From contig CANGCZ010000014.1 in NCBI GenBank assembly GCA_947452325.1, positions 1 to 16,624 on the forward strand: DNA of 16,624 bases. Direction: 5' to 3'. Positions 6,704 to 15,159 of the stretch are shown here, piece after piece (within the stretch, counting starts at the first letter, position 1; every line of letters starts with the position of its first letter). Under the pieces are notes generated by a model. That model was not told the DNA's origin. It saw only the letters and a list, made by a program, of their open reading frames with translations, and ran no database searches. The position numbers and the translations under genes were made by a program. Origin of the DNA: Comamonadaceae bacterium (lineage in GTDB: Bacteria > Pseudomonadota > Gammaproteobacteria > Burkholderiales > Burkholderiaceae_C).

Positions 6704-7852
6704 TCACATAGCAGCCAGCAGCATGGCCCGGTAATCTGCCACGCTGGCGTCGCGCGGATTGGTTTTGTGTGAATGGTCGGCCAGCGCGCCTTTGATGATG
6801 TCGTCAAACTGCGCTTCGGTCACGCCCATGGCGGCCAGACCGGAGGGCAATCCCAAGGCCGCGTTCATTTTTTTGATGGCATCGCCCAATGTTTTTGCCG
6901 GGTCACTGCCAGGCGTCAGCCCCATGGCTTGTGCCATGCGTGCCAGGCGATGGTCTTTTTGCATGGATTCAGCCTGCGCGTTGAAGGCAATGACAGCAGG
7001 TAAAAACATGGCGTTCAAAGTGCCGTGGTGCAAGCGCGGGTTGATGCCGCCCAGACTGTGACTGAGCGAATGCACGCAACCCAGACCTTTTTGGAACGCC
7101 AAAGCACCTTGCATGGATGCGCTCATCATTTGCAATCGTGCATCCCTGTCCTGCCCGTTGCGTGTGGCTTTTTCAATATTTGCCCAACCGCGTTGCAAAC
7201 CATCGATGGCGATTCCGTCTGCCGGCGGATTGAAAGCGGAGGACATGAAAGTTTCCATGCAATGCGCGATCGCGTCCATGCCGGTCGCGGCTGTCATCAA
7301 AGGTGGCAAGCCCAGGGTGAGGTCCGGATCCAGCAAAGCGGTTTTGGGCACCAAGTGCCAGGAATGGAAACCAAGTTTGCGCCCGTCGTCCACAATGATG
7401 ATGGCGCCGCGCGCCACTTCACTGCCGGTACCGGCAGTGGTGGGAATGGCGATCAAGGGCAATACTTTGTCGGTGATGCGCGGCGAACCGCCTTCGATGG
7501 TGGCGTAAGTAGTCAGCGGTCCCGGGTGTGTGGCAGCAATCGCCACGCCTTTGGCGCAGTCCATGGAAGAGCCGCCACCCAAGGCGATCAAGCCATCACA
7601 CTGGTGTGCGTGGCACAAAGCGGTAGCGGCACGCACTGCGGCCTCGGTGGGATTGGAGGGCGTGCCGTCGTAGACCGCGCAAGTCACACCGGGCAAAGCA
7701 TCCAAAGCCTTTTGCAACAAGCCTGCGGCTTTGATGCCAGCGTCTGTGACGATCAACGGCCGGGTGATGCGGTTGCGCTGACATTCTTCTGCGAGTCGCT
7801 TGATGGCACCGGGTTCGATGTGGATTTGGGTGATGTAGAGAATGCTGGACAT
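6704..7852 (-). CDS. Iron-containing alcohol dehydrogenase
   Basis: A 382-residue group III (metal-dependent) alcohol dehydrogenase that interconverts an alcohol and an aldehyde or ketone with NAD(P). The nucleotide-binding loop GGGSSMD is at 92-98, with PTTAGTGSE at 137-145. Predicted metal ligands are D193 and H197 (GMDAIAH), H261 (GCVHSLSH) and H276 (HHG). The frame is open further upstream to 8074, but the ATG at 7852 is chosen. It begins the family fold (MSSILYITQIHIEPGA), has GAGG 8 bases upstream, and avoids running into the divergent thioesterase gene. The substrate cannot be told from the sequence. It is apparently monocistronic, facing ygfZ at its 3' end. Confidence 0.92.
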   Translation of the reverse strand: MSSILYITQIHIEPGAIKRLAEECQRNRITRPLIVTDAGIKAAGLLQKALDALPGVTCAVYDGTPSNPTEAAVRAATALCHAHQCDGLIALGGGSSMDCAKGVAIAATHPGPLTTYATIEGGSPRITDKVLPLIAIPTTAGTGSEVARGAIIIVDDGRKLGFHSWHLVPKTALLDPDLTLGLPPLMTAATGMDAIAHCMETFMSSAFNPPADGIAIDGLQRGWANIEKATRNGQDRDARLQMMSASMQGALAFQKGLGCVHSLSHSLGGINPRLHHGTLNAMFLPAVIAFNAQAESMQKDHRLARMAQAMGLTPGSDPAKTLGDAIKKMNAALGLPSGLAAMGVTEAQFDDIIKGALADHSHKTNPRDASVADYRAMLLAAM

Positions 7853-7912
7853 GGGCTTTGCCTCGAATGCGTTGTAGGATGCTGCGACTTTAACGGACTG
7901 CGGCTGATACTT

Positions 7913-8770
7913 ATGCAAAGACAGGATTTCCGATTCTTTCACCCCTTGCGCGTGCGCTGGGTGGAAGTCGATATGCAAAAAATTGTGTTCAACGGCCACT
8001 ACCTGATGTATTTTGACACTGCGGTCGGTGACTACTGGCGGCATCTGGTCTTGCCATACGAACAAACCATGCACGACCTGGGCGGTGATTTGTATGTGGT
8101 CAAGTCCTCGCTCGAATACAAGGCCTCAGCGGTTTACGATGATTGGCTGCACATCGGTATGCGATGCCAACGCATAGGCAATTCATCCATGACTTTCCAA
8201 GCCTGTGCGTTTAGAGGTGAGCAAGTGCTGGTCACCGGTGAGTTGGTTTATGTGTTCGCAGACCCGAAAACCCAAACCTCTAAATCTGTGCCTCAAGAAC
8301 TGCGCGACACCTTGCTGGGTTATGAGCAAGGCGAAGCCATGGTCAAGCTGCAACTGGGCAGTTGGGGTGCTTTGAAAAACGTGGCCAGCGGTTTACGCAC
8401 CGAGGTGTTTGTGGAAGAACAAGGTGTCAGTCAGGAACTGGAGTGGGACGAATTCGATGCCCGCTCACTTCATGCGGTGCTGCGTAACCGCATGGGCTTG
8501 GCGGTGGCGACAGGCCGACTGCTGCCTGCCGAAGACGGTGTGTCCAAAATAGGCCGCATGGCGGTCAAGCGAAATATGCGCGGCTTAAAGTTGGGTGAGC
8601 ACGTATTAAAGGGATTGCTGGATGCCGCACGCAAACGAGGCGACCGAGAAGTGGTGATACACGCCCAATGTTCAGCTGAGCATTTTTACAAGCGGCAAGG
8701 ATTCATAAGACGCGGCGAAGTATTTCAAGAAGCGGGCATGGACCACGTAGAGATGTTGATGCCATTGTGA
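7913..8770 (+). CDS. Fusion of YbgC/FadM-type acyl-CoA thioesterase and GNAT acetyltransferase
   Basis: A 285-residue two-domain protein. Residues 6-130 are a hotdog thioesterase of the 4HBT/YbgC type: RFFHPLRVRWVEVDMQKIVFNGHYLMYFD, with catalytic Asp at D20 and the VxNxxY segment at 25-30. The glycine usual in the D-x-x-G part is a lysine here (K23). Residues about 138-285 are a GNAT N-acetyltransferase resembling ElaA/YjcF types. Features are RTEVFVEEQGVSQELEWDEFD, a beta strand with IGRMAV, then the acetyl-CoA loop RNMRGLKLGEHVL and the C-terminal AEHFYKRQGF. The first domain would release acyl groups from CoA and the second would transfer an acetyl group; their joint substrate is unknown. 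The frame is open back to 7025 opposite the alcohol dehydrogenase, but the ATG at 7913 matches the thioesterase start. No strong ribosome site is visible. Confidence 0.85.
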   Translation: MQRQDFRFFHPLRVRWVEVDMQKIVFNGHYLMYFDTAVGDYWRHLVLPYEQTMHDLGGDLYVVKSSLEYKASAVYDDWLHIGMRCQRIGNSSMTFQACAFRGEQVLVTGELVYVFADPKTQTSKSVPQELRDTLLGYEQGEAMVKLQLGSWGALKNVASGLRTEVFVEEQGVSQELEWDEFDARSLHAVLRNRMGLAVATGRLLPAEDGVSKIGRMAVKRNMRGLKLGEHVLKGLLDAARKRGDREVVIHAQCSAEHFYKRQGFIRRGEVFQEAGMDHVEMLMPL

Positions 8771-8813
8771 CAAAGGCTTGCTACTTGCAAGACTGCTCAC
8801 ACAAGGACTGATG

Positions 8814-9896
8814 TCATAAGGCTTTGACCACAGATACCTCTGGCCGCAGTAACCACTGCGCCAATTCATCGGCCAATCTGCCGGACTCGGCTATGGCGGT
8901 TTGCCACACTTTCACCCGCCCTTTCAGATCGTGTTTGTATGTCATGAAGTCGCTGCGGTCCGGCAACTTGCCATTGGGCAATGTGTTCACCCATTCCGGA
9001 TTGGGGGCCAAGACGATGGTGGTATCCAGAAATGGCGTGGCCACGTGTCTGCGCGTGAGTTTTTTGTCCAGCCAACCGGGTACCACTTGTTTTTGAAAAT
9101 GCGGGTACAGCGTCAAGCCTTTGGCGGCTCTGTAGTCCAAGTGCAGGTGGTAATCGGTGATACCTCCATCCCAATATGCGCCGCCAGGTGCACCGTCTAT
9201 GTCATGCACTGCCTTCAACACAAACGGTATGGAACAACTGGCCAGTACAGCTTGCAGAAAATTCTCTTCCGACAACGCCAGATGCTTTGTTCTGTAGTCC
9301 TTGGTGTGAAACGGCAGCGGTTGGGGATGACCGAGAAATGCGGACGAAAACACCACGCGCTCCAGCCATAAACCCATGGCGCGGCGACTGACCGCATTCG
9401 TCAGGTACGCGCCCGCATAACCCAGCGCAGTGCGCATGGGCGTGTCACGGTGCAAGATGCCGCGACCGCGCGAGGTCATCACATGCAGACGGTAGCGCGG
9501 ATGCTGCAACACTTTGTGGATGCGCTTGTCGTAAAACCGGTGCAGGTTGGCGGAGAAATCATCGCTCACTTGGTTCGCCGTAGGCCTGTTTTGACCGGGT
9601 GCGAGCTTGTAATCCTGGTGAACATAAGCTTCTTCTAGTGCCAGCAACTCGGCTCGCGGGTCTGGCAAACAAGCGGTGGCCATGCGCCACGCTCCTATGG
9701 AAGCCCCGACCAAATCAATCGGTTGGTTGCTGCGCGGCAGCCACTGGTCAAACAAATACCGGTCTATGGGCCCGAGTATCAATCCCTTGGGCCCGCCCGC
9801 CGCGCCGGGAATCACGCTGATGTCTTGCGGACTCAAACCCTTGGCTTTGATGTGTGCCAAAGCCTGCGGACCGGCATGGATTTGCAATGCTTTCAT
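8814..9896 (-). CDS. Patatin-like phospholipase
   Basis: A 360-residue patatin-family serine lipid acyl hydrolase. The oxyanion loop GAAGGPKG is at 31-38. The nucleophile motif GASIG at 64-68 puts the catalytic serine at S66, and the Asp of the Ser-Asp dyad is D243 in YWDGGITD. No signal peptide or membrane segment is visible, suggesting a cytoplasmic or peripheral membrane enzyme. Its ATG overlaps the tex stop as ATGA (4 bases), so its translation is probably coupled to tex. It is the last gene of the long minus-strand run. The 43-base gap to the convergent thioesterase gene contains only a weak 5-base inverted repeat. Confidence 0.9.
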   Translation of the reverse strand: MKALQIHAGPQALAHIKAKGLSPQDISVIPGAAGGPKGLILGPIDRYLFDQWLPRSNQPIDLVGASIGAWRMATACLPDPRAELLALEEAYVHQDYKLAPGQNRPTANQVSDDFSANLHRFYDKRIHKVLQHPRYRLHVMTSRGRGILHRDTPMRTALGYAGAYLTNAVSRRAMGLWLERVVFSSAFLGHPQPLPFHTKDYRTKHLALSEENFLQAVLASCSIPFVLKAVHDIDGAPGGAYWDGGITDYHLHLDYRAAKGLTLYPHFQKQVVPGWLDKKLTRRHVATPFLDTTIVLAPNPEWVNTLPNGKLPDRSDFMTYKHDLKGRVKVWQTAIAESGRLADELAQWLLRPEVSVVKAL

Positions 9897-12262
9897 TTTT
9901 TCAATTGCTGCAATTTAGCGAAGGCACTGGCCATGGCCGAACCGCTGGCCGCAGGCGGTGCGGTGTATCCGCCCGCGCCTCTTGGCTTGTGGTCGCGGTT
10001 GGTATGGGCGTGGTTTTTGTCTGACTTGGCAGCACTTGCAGGCACTGCATCGGTCTTCATGGACAAGCTGATGCGCTGTCTGGCAACATCCACTTCCAGC
10101 ACTTTGACTTTCACGATGTCACCGGTTTTCACCACTTCACGTGCATCGCTGATGAATTTGTTACTGAGTTGGCTCACGTGTATCAAACCGTCCTGGTGCA
10201 CGCCCAAGTCGACAAAGGCGCCGAAAGCGGCGACGTTGCTGACCGTGCCCTCCAGCATCATGCCGGGCTTGAGGTCGGCCACGGTTTCCACGCCTTCGTT
10301 GAAGCGCGCTACTGCGAATGCAGGCCGTGGATCTCGTCCGGGTTTTTCAATCTCTTTCAGTATGTCGCGCACGGTGATGACGCCTACCGTGTCATTGGCA
10401 AACATCTCGGGGCGTAAAGTGGAAAGCATGTCGGCGCGGCCCATCAGGCTTTCAATCGGTTTGCCGCTGTGTGCCAATATTTTTTCCACCACCGGGTAAC
10501 TCTCAGGATGCACCCCTGTCATGTCCAGCGGGTTATCGCCACCGCGTATGCGCAAGAAACCGGCGCATTGCTCAAAGGTTTTAGGGCCGAGTCCGGCCAC
10601 ATCCAGCAACTGTTTGCGGTTGGCAAAGGCGCCGTGGCTGTCACGCCAGCGCACCACCGATTGCGCCAGGTGTTTGCTCAAACCGGACACCTGACTCAGC
10701 AAAGGCACGCTGGCAGTATTCAAATCCACGCCGACAGCGTTCACGCAATCTTGTACCACTGCGTCCAGGCTGCGGTTCAAATCGAATGCGTTCACATCAT
10801 GCTGGTACTGACCCACGCCTATGGATTTCGGGTCTATCTTGACCAACTCGGCAAGCGGGTCTTGCAAACGCCGGGCAATGCTGGCCGCGCCGCGCAATGA
10901 CACATCCACATCCGGCATCTCCTGGCTGGCCAATTCACTCGCGCTGTACACCGAAGCCCCTGCCTCGCTGACCACCACTTTTTGAATGGCAATAGCGTCC
11001 GGCGATTTGGCCAAACGCTGTATCAATTCAGCGGCCAGTTTGTCAGTCTCGCGACTCGCCGTGCCATTGCCGATGGCAATCAAACTCACACCGTGCGTGA
11101 CACACAAGTGCGCCAAGGCGTGCAAGGCCCCTTCCCAATCGCGGCGAGGTTCATGCGGGTACACCGTGTGTGTGGCCACCAGTTTGCTGGTGGCATCGAC
11201 AACGGCGACTTTCACCCCCGTGCGTATGCCAGGGTCCAAGCCCATGACCACGCGCGGTCCGGCAGGTGCCGCCAACAGCAAATCGCGCAAGTTATCAGCA
11301 AAGACTTTGATGGCGACTTTGTCGGCCGACTCGCGCAAGCGGGTCAGTAAATCGCGTTCGCAGGACAAGCTGAGTTTGACCTTCCAGGTCCAATCTATGC
11401 ATTTGCGCAAAAAATCATCACCTGCGCGGTTCTGGTGCCGCCAATTCAAATAGCCAGCGATGCGGCCTATGGCCAGCGACTCAGGCTTGGCTTTGCTGTC
11501 GGGCGGCGGCTCGGTTTGCGGCACCGCCAGCTTCACGTCCAACAATTCCAAAGCACGTCCGCGAAACACCGCTAACGCGCGGTGCGAAGGCACTTTGCAC
11601 AGCGCTTCTTCGTAATCGAAATAGTCTCTGAACTTGGCCACATCAGCGTGGTTTTCGTCCTTGCCCTTTGCCAGACTGCTGTGCAAACCAGCTTCCTGCC
11701 ACAGCCATTCACGCACCCCATGGATCAAACCCGCGTCCTCTGCCCAACGCTCTGACAGCAAATCGCGCACACCATCGAGCACAGCTTGTACGGTTGAAAA
11801 ATCTGCGCCTTCAATCGCATCAGCTGCCAGCACAAATGCCAGCGCTTCCTGCGCCGGGTCAAGTTCCGGGTGAGCCATCAGTTGATCTGCCAAGGGCTCT
11901 AAGCCAGCTTCTTTGGCAATCATGCCTTTGGTGCGGCGTTTAGGCTTGTAGGGCAAATACAAATCTTCCAGCTCTTGCTTGGTCTCTGCCATTAGCAAGG
12001 CTTGATGCAGTTCAGGCGTGAGTTTGCCCTGCTCTCGAATGCTTTGAATCACTGTATCGCGCCGTGCTTGCAATTCGCGTAAATAACTGAGCCTGGCCTC
12101 GAGCTCGCGCAGTTGAATATCGTCCAGATTGCCCGTGGCCTCTTTGCGGTAACGCGCAATGAACGGCACTGTCGCGCCGCCATCGAGCAAAGCCACCGCG
12201 CTTTGCACTTGCTCAGGTCTTACCTTCAGCTCTGCAGCGAGCTGGTTTTCAATTGACAGCAT
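9893..12262 (-). CDS. tex: Tex family RNA-binding transcription accessory protein
   Basis: A 789-residue nucleic-acid binding protein of the Tex family, cytoplasmic. The N-terminal Tex region has TVPFIARYRKEATGNLDDIQLRELE at about 31-55. The YqgF/RuvX-like nuclease fold follows, with GLDPGIRTGVKVAVVD at 341-356. Helix-hairpin-helix segments (GVDLNTASVPLLSQVSGL and KQLLDVAGLGPKTFEQCAGFLRI) are at about 511-572, and a C-terminal S1 RNA-binding domain at 665-737 (GTVSNVAAFGAFVDLG, DGLIHVSQLS). An Ala/Lys/His-rich tail follows. The frame begins with TTG at 12265 then ATG at 12262. The ATG is preferred because AGAGGG lies 6 bases before it. It is 3 bases downstream of the SDR stop and overlaps the patatin gene by 4 bases, so it is embedded in a metabolic operon. 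Confidence 0.95.
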   Translation of the reverse strand: MLSIENQLAAELKVRPEQVQSAVALLDGGATVPFIARYRKEATGNLDDIQLRELEARLSYLRELQARRDTVIQSIREQGKLTPELHQALLMAETKQELEDLYLPYKPKRRTKGMIAKEAGLEPLADQLMAHPELDPAQEALAFVLAADAIEGADFSTVQAVLDGVRDLLSERWAEDAGLIHGVREWLWQEAGLHSSLAKGKDENHADVAKFRDYFDYEEALCKVPSHRALAVFRGRALELLDVKLAVPQTEPPPDSKAKPESLAIGRIAGYLNWRHQNRAGDDFLRKCIDWTWKVKLSLSCERDLLTRLRESADKVAIKVFADNLRDLLLAAPAGPRVVMGLDPGIRTGVKVAVVDATSKLVATHTVYPHEPRRDWEGALHALAHLCVTHGVSLIAIGNGTASRETDKLAAELIQRLAKSPDAIAIQKVVVSEAGASVYSASELASQEMPDVDVSLRGAASIARRLQDPLAELVKIDPKSIGVGQYQHDVNAFDLNRSLDAVVQDCVNAVGVDLNTASVPLLSQVSGLSKHLAQSVVRWRDSHGAFANRKQLLDVAGLGPKTFEQCAGFLRIRGGDNPLDMTGVHPESYPVVEKILAHSGKPIESLMGRADMLSTLRPEMFANDTVGVITVRDILKEIEKPGRDPRPAFAVARFNEGVETVADLKPGMMLEGTVSNVAAFGAFVDLGVHQDGLIHVSQLSNKFISDAREVVKTGDIVKVKVLEVDVARQRISLSMKTDAVPASAAKSDKNHAHTNRDHKPRGAGGYTAPPAASGSAMASAFAKLQQLKK
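11129..11136 (-). other. KOPS-like octamer pointing left
   Basis: GGGAAGGG on the minus strand is a second match to GGGNAGGG in the same orientation. Scanning by eye found no plus-strand match in the window. Confidence 0.3.
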
Positions 12263-12265
12263 CAA

Positions 12266-13168
12266 CTACCCTCTTAAAGCCTGCTTCAATTGAATGCCTA
12301 TGTCCGGGCGTTCTGCAAACGGGTCCGGTGGATTGGTGCCAGCCACAATGGCATCAAAACGTGTCTTTGCATTGCCCAAAGCTTTGGGGTGGCTGTAAAT
12401 GTAAAACTGGTTCACGCGCATGCCGTCAAACACCATTTGCGCGACTTGTGCCGCGCTGACCTTGCCGCTACTCACTGCTTTGTCGCTCATGGCTTGGCCT
12501 ATGAGTTGGCTTTGCGTGGGTTGAGCCGCGGCCAAATGTCCCGGGCGGTTGCGTTCACTTTGGTTGATACCCGTAGGCACAAAGTAGGGGCACAACACAC
12601 TGGCGCTGATCTGGTCAGTGACCAGATTCAAATCTTGAAACAAGGTTTCTGTCAATGAAACTACCGCGTGTTTGGTGACGTTGTAAATCCCCATATTGGG
12701 CGGTGTCAGCAAACCGGCCATGCTGGCAGTGTTGACGATGTGGCCTTGCCAATGCGGGTCTTGTTTGGCAGCTTCCAGCATCATGGGTGTGAATAAACGC
12801 ACACCGTGGATGACGCCCCACAGGTTCACACCAAGCAGCCATTCCCAGTCTTGCACCGAGTTTTCCCAGACCAGTCCACCCGCACCCACACCTGCGTTGT
12901 TGAATACAAAATGCGGTGCACCAAAGCGCTCTTTCACGTCATGAGCCAAGACTTGCATGTCGTCAGCATTGGACACATCGACGCGCTTGGCCATGACTTG
13001 CACGCCCAGCGCTTTCATTTCATCGTGTGCTGTTTTGAGTGCGTCTTTTTGCACATCGACCAACACCAGGTTCATACCCAGAGACGCACCTATGCGCGCG
13101 CATTCCAAACCAAAACCGGATGCGCCGCCGGTCAGCACCGCCGTTTTGCCTTTGAAGTCGGTGATCAT
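12266..13168 (-). CDS. Short-chain dehydrogenase/reductase (SDR)
   Basis: A 300-residue classical SDR. The cofactor motif TGGASGFG is at 13-20, and an aspartate at the end of the second beta strand (D38 in LVLVDVQ) suggests NAD(H) preference. NNAG is at 90-93, N115 follows, and the catalytic S149-Y162-K166 triad sits in NTASMAG...GIYNVTKHAVV. The C-terminal part (after about 210) is longer than in core SDRs and includes FYIYSHPKALG. The ATG overlaps the GST stop as ATGA, indicating coupling. Substrate is unknown. It sits with GST, MDR and another SDR in one transcription unit. Confidence 0.92.
   Translation of the reverse strand: MITDFKGKTAVLTGGASGFGLECARIGASLGMNLVLVDVQKDALKTAHDEMKALGVQVMAKRVDVSNADDMQVLAHDVKERFGAPHFVFNNAGVGAGGLVWENSVQDWEWLLGVNLWGVIHGVRLFTPMMLEAAKQDPHWQGHIVNTASMAGLLTPPNMGIYNVTKHAVVSLTETLFQDLNLVTDQISASVLCPYFVPTGINQSERNRPGHLAAAQPTQSQLIGQAMSDKAVSSGKVSAAQVAQMVFDGMRVNQFYIYSHPKALGNAKTRFDAIVAGTNPPDPFAERPDIGIQLKQALRG
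12269..12274 (-). promoter_or_regulatory. Shine-Dalgarno deciding the ATG start of tex
   Basis: AGAGGG on the minus strand has 6 bases to the ATG at 12262 and only 3 to the TTG at 12265, so it favours the ATG. It lies inside the last codons of the upstream SDR gene. Confidence 0.6.
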
Positions 13169-14091
13169 GCGTCCACCTTTTTCATGAGAAAGCCCATGCG
13201 CGGAAAGTGCACGTGAACAGTACCGGTCAACGGGTCGCTGCGCTCGAGTGTCAAGCGTGTGCGGGTGGCGGCCACCAGTTTGCCTGCCGTCGGTTCAGTG
13301 CCAAAACTGTCGGCAGCCACAGTGACTTGTGTACCTAAGGGAAAACCGTGTTCGTCCTGAAACACATCATCAGCCAGTGACAGCGGTTGGGCCTGCTTTG
13401 CGATTTCAATTGCCTTGGCTGCCTCAATGGTCTCGTGCTCTGCATGGCCAAACTCAGCCATGCGTGTGGCCCAGGCGCGTACCAAAGGCGTGGCATCCAG
13501 AATGCTGTCAATCACAGGCACTTTGGCATAGGTGAACCAAATTGAATGGTAAACAGAAAAGTCCGCCAGGCAAGGCGTGTCGCCCAACAGATAAGCGTGG
13601 TCTTCCAGCATGCTGGAGATGCGGCGCAAATGGCTTTTGTACATGGCGGTAGCGTCGGCAGGTGGCATGCGGGCGGCACCACCGCGCATGGCCTGTCGGT
13701 CCGGTGCAAACGCTTTGACCACGTCTTCGGGCATACCGGCCATCACGTGTTGTGCGCCTTTGGGCTGAAAGTTGTAGGCCATGGCGACGGGAAACAACAA
13801 GCTGTCCGCCCATTGGGCCAGGCTGCGTACCAGCCCTTTGGGCGCTGCGTTGTACAACGAGGGCGTGGGCACCAAGTGTTCAAGCACATCGCAAATCAAG
13901 GCGGTGTCGCAGTAAATGTCTGCGCCGATTTGAAGCACAGGCGTTTTGCGGTAACCGCCAGTCAGGGGGATCAAATCCGGCTTGGGCATGACCATGGGTA
14001 TGTGCACGCCTTGCCAGGAGATGTTTTTGTAGCCGAAGATGAGACGGATTTTTTCGGCGAAAGGCGATGTGGGGTAATGGTGAAGAATCAT
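13165..14091 (-). CDS. Glutathione S-transferase family protein with C-terminal beta-rich extension
   Basis: A 308-residue protein. Residues 1-80 are a thioredoxin-like GST N-domain (HHYPTSPFAEKIRLIFGYK, the cis-proline in RKTPVLQIG at P51, and CDTALI as the glutathione gamma-Glu contact). A helical C-domain spans about 90-215 (YLLGDTPCLADFSVYHSIWF). It then carries roughly 80 extra residues (226-308) not found in standard GSTs. These are beta-rich, reading GTQVTVAADSFGTEP...GKLVAATRTRLTLER...GTVHVHFPRMGF, like a small barrel. GSTs of this length occur in Burkholderiales. The role may be conjugation or isomerisation of an electrophilic intermediate. GAGG precedes the ATG with tight spacing. 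It lies 6 bases after the MDR gene and overlaps the next SDR by 4. Confidence 0.88.
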   Translation of the reverse strand: MILHHYPTSPFAEKIRLIFGYKNISWQGVHIPMVMPKPDLIPLTGGYRKTPVLQIGADIYCDTALICDVLEHLVPTPSLYNAAPKGLVRSLAQWADSLLFPVAMAYNFQPKGAQHVMAGMPEDVVKAFAPDRQAMRGGAARMPPADATAMYKSHLRRISSMLEDHAYLLGDTPCLADFSVYHSIWFTYAKVPVIDSILDATPLVRAWATRMAEFGHAEHETIEAAKAIEIAKQAQPLSLADDVFQDEHGFPLGTQVTVAADSFGTEPTAGKLVAATRTRLTLERSDPLTGTVHVHFPRMGFLMKKVDA

Positions 14092-14097
14092 AGGACC

Positions 14098-15111
14098 TCA
14101 GAGCTTGACAACTTGTTTGCCGAAATTTTTGCCCTTGAGCAAACCGAAGAATGCTTCGGGTGCATTCGCCAGACCCTGAGCCACAGTTTCACGGGGTTTG
14201 AATTTGCCGCTGCCCACGAGTTCGCCGAGTTCTTTCAAAGCAATCGGCCAATCAGCCGGGTGCTCGCTGACGATGAAGCCTTGCACTTTCATGCGATTCA
14301 CCAGAATCAATGACGGGTTGCTCATGGGAATCGGCACGCCGTTGTAACCGGAAATCATGCCGCAGACCGCGATGCTGCTGAAATGGTTCATGCGCAACAT
14401 GACGGCGTCTAACACCATGCCGCCGACGTTTTCAAAATGGCCGTCAATGCCGTCTGGACAGACTTCTTTCAAAGCTTTGGACAGCGACAAATAGTCTGCA
14501 TGCTGCTTGTAATCGATACATGCATCAAAGCCGAGTTCGTTAGTGACGTAATCGCACTTGTCTTTGCCACCAGCGATACCGATGACGCGACAACCGCGCG
14601 CCTTGGCCAATGCACCGAAGGCGCTGCCGACCGCGCCGCTGGCGGCACTGACTGTCAATGTCTGACCGGCTTTGGGTTCGATGATGCGCACCAGACCATG
14701 CCACGCGGTCACGCCGGGCATGCCCACCGCGCCCAGGAAATGGCTGATGGGTACATGGGTGGTGTCGATTTTGCGCAGCACGCCGGGTGTGTCTGCATCC
14801 ACCACGCTGTAGGTTTGCCAACCGCCCATGCCGACGACTTTGTCACCTGCGGCAAAGCCGGGATGCCGGCTTTCCACCACTTCACCCACAGTGCCGCCTA
14901 TCATCACGCTGTTGAGCGGTTGGGGCGCGGTATAGCTTTTGACATCGTTCATGCGACCGCGCATGTAAGGGTCCAGGCTGAGGTACTCGTGTTTGACCAG
15001 CACTTGCTTGTCTTGCAATGCCGGTGTGTCCAATGTGAGCAATTGAAAATTCTCTGCCAATGGTTCTGCCTTGGGGCGGCTGACGAGATGGATTTGCGGG
15101 TTGTGTGGCAT
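14098..15111 (-). CDS. NADP-dependent zinc-free MDR oxidoreductase (CurA / leukotriene B4 dehydrogenase-like)
   Basis: A 337-residue medium-chain reductase of the zinc-independent type that reduces alpha,beta-unsaturated carbonyls with NADPH. The family block YLSLDPYMRGRM is at 43-54, GTVGEVVESRHPGFAAGDKVVG at 73-94, and the Rossmann motif SAASGAVGSAFGALAK at 155-170. HFENVGG and NPSLILVNRMKVQGF follow in the C-terminal part, as in CurA/YncB relatives. No zinc-binding cysteine cluster is seen. AAGGAG lies 6-7 bases before the ATG, one of the strongest ribosome sites in the window. It follows the SDR gene after 48 bases and precedes the GST gene by 6. Substrate is inferred only at the level of an enone or enal. 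Confidence 0.92.
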   Translation of the reverse strand: MPHNPQIHLVSRPKAEPLAENFQLLTLDTPALQDKQVLVKHEYLSLDPYMRGRMNDVKSYTAPQPLNSVMIGGTVGEVVESRHPGFAAGDKVVGMGGWQTYSVVDADTPGVLRKIDTTHVPISHFLGAVGMPGVTAWHGLVRIIEPKAGQTLTVSAASGAVGSAFGALAKARGCRVIGIAGGKDKCDYVTNELGFDACIDYKQHADYLSLSKALKEVCPDGIDGHFENVGGMVLDAVMLRMNHFSSIAVCGMISGYNGVPIPMSNPSLILVNRMKVQGFIVSEHPADWPIALKELGELVGSGKFKPRETVAQGLANAPEAFFGLLKGKNFGKQVVKL

Positions 15112-15159
15112 GTGTGTCTCCTTTTGTTGTGTTGTTGTATGTTTGTCTGAACGACCTTA
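15112..15159 (-). promoter_or_regulatory. A/C-rich intergenic leader before the MDR gene
   Basis: This 48-base gap is the longest inside the 8814-16624 run. On the minus strand it is almost only A and C over about 25 bases (ACATACAACAACACAACAA), ending in AAGGAG at 15118-15123. It should be unstructured and a good ribosome landing site. The CAACAA repeats recall Hfq-type A-rich targets, but no regulation is shown. No promoter hexamers or terminator are evident. Confidence 0.4.

Noticed and set aside
7025..7912. Long plus-strand open frame upstream of the thioesterase, opposite the alcohol dehydrogenase.
   Set aside because: It is the antisense shadow of a well-supported iron alcohol dehydrogenase. 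Its translation shows no recognisable domain until the thioesterase begins at 7913.
7853..8074. Extended N-terminus (74 residues) for the alcohol dehydrogenase.
   Set aside because: The extension is antisense to the thioesterase gene, has no family similarity, and the ATG at 7852 has its own Shine-Dalgarno-like GAGG.
8777..8791. Inverted repeat CTTGC-TACTT-GCAAG in the gap between the thioesterase and patatin genes, as a terminator.
   Set aside because: The stem is only 5 base pairs and no T-run follows on either strand.
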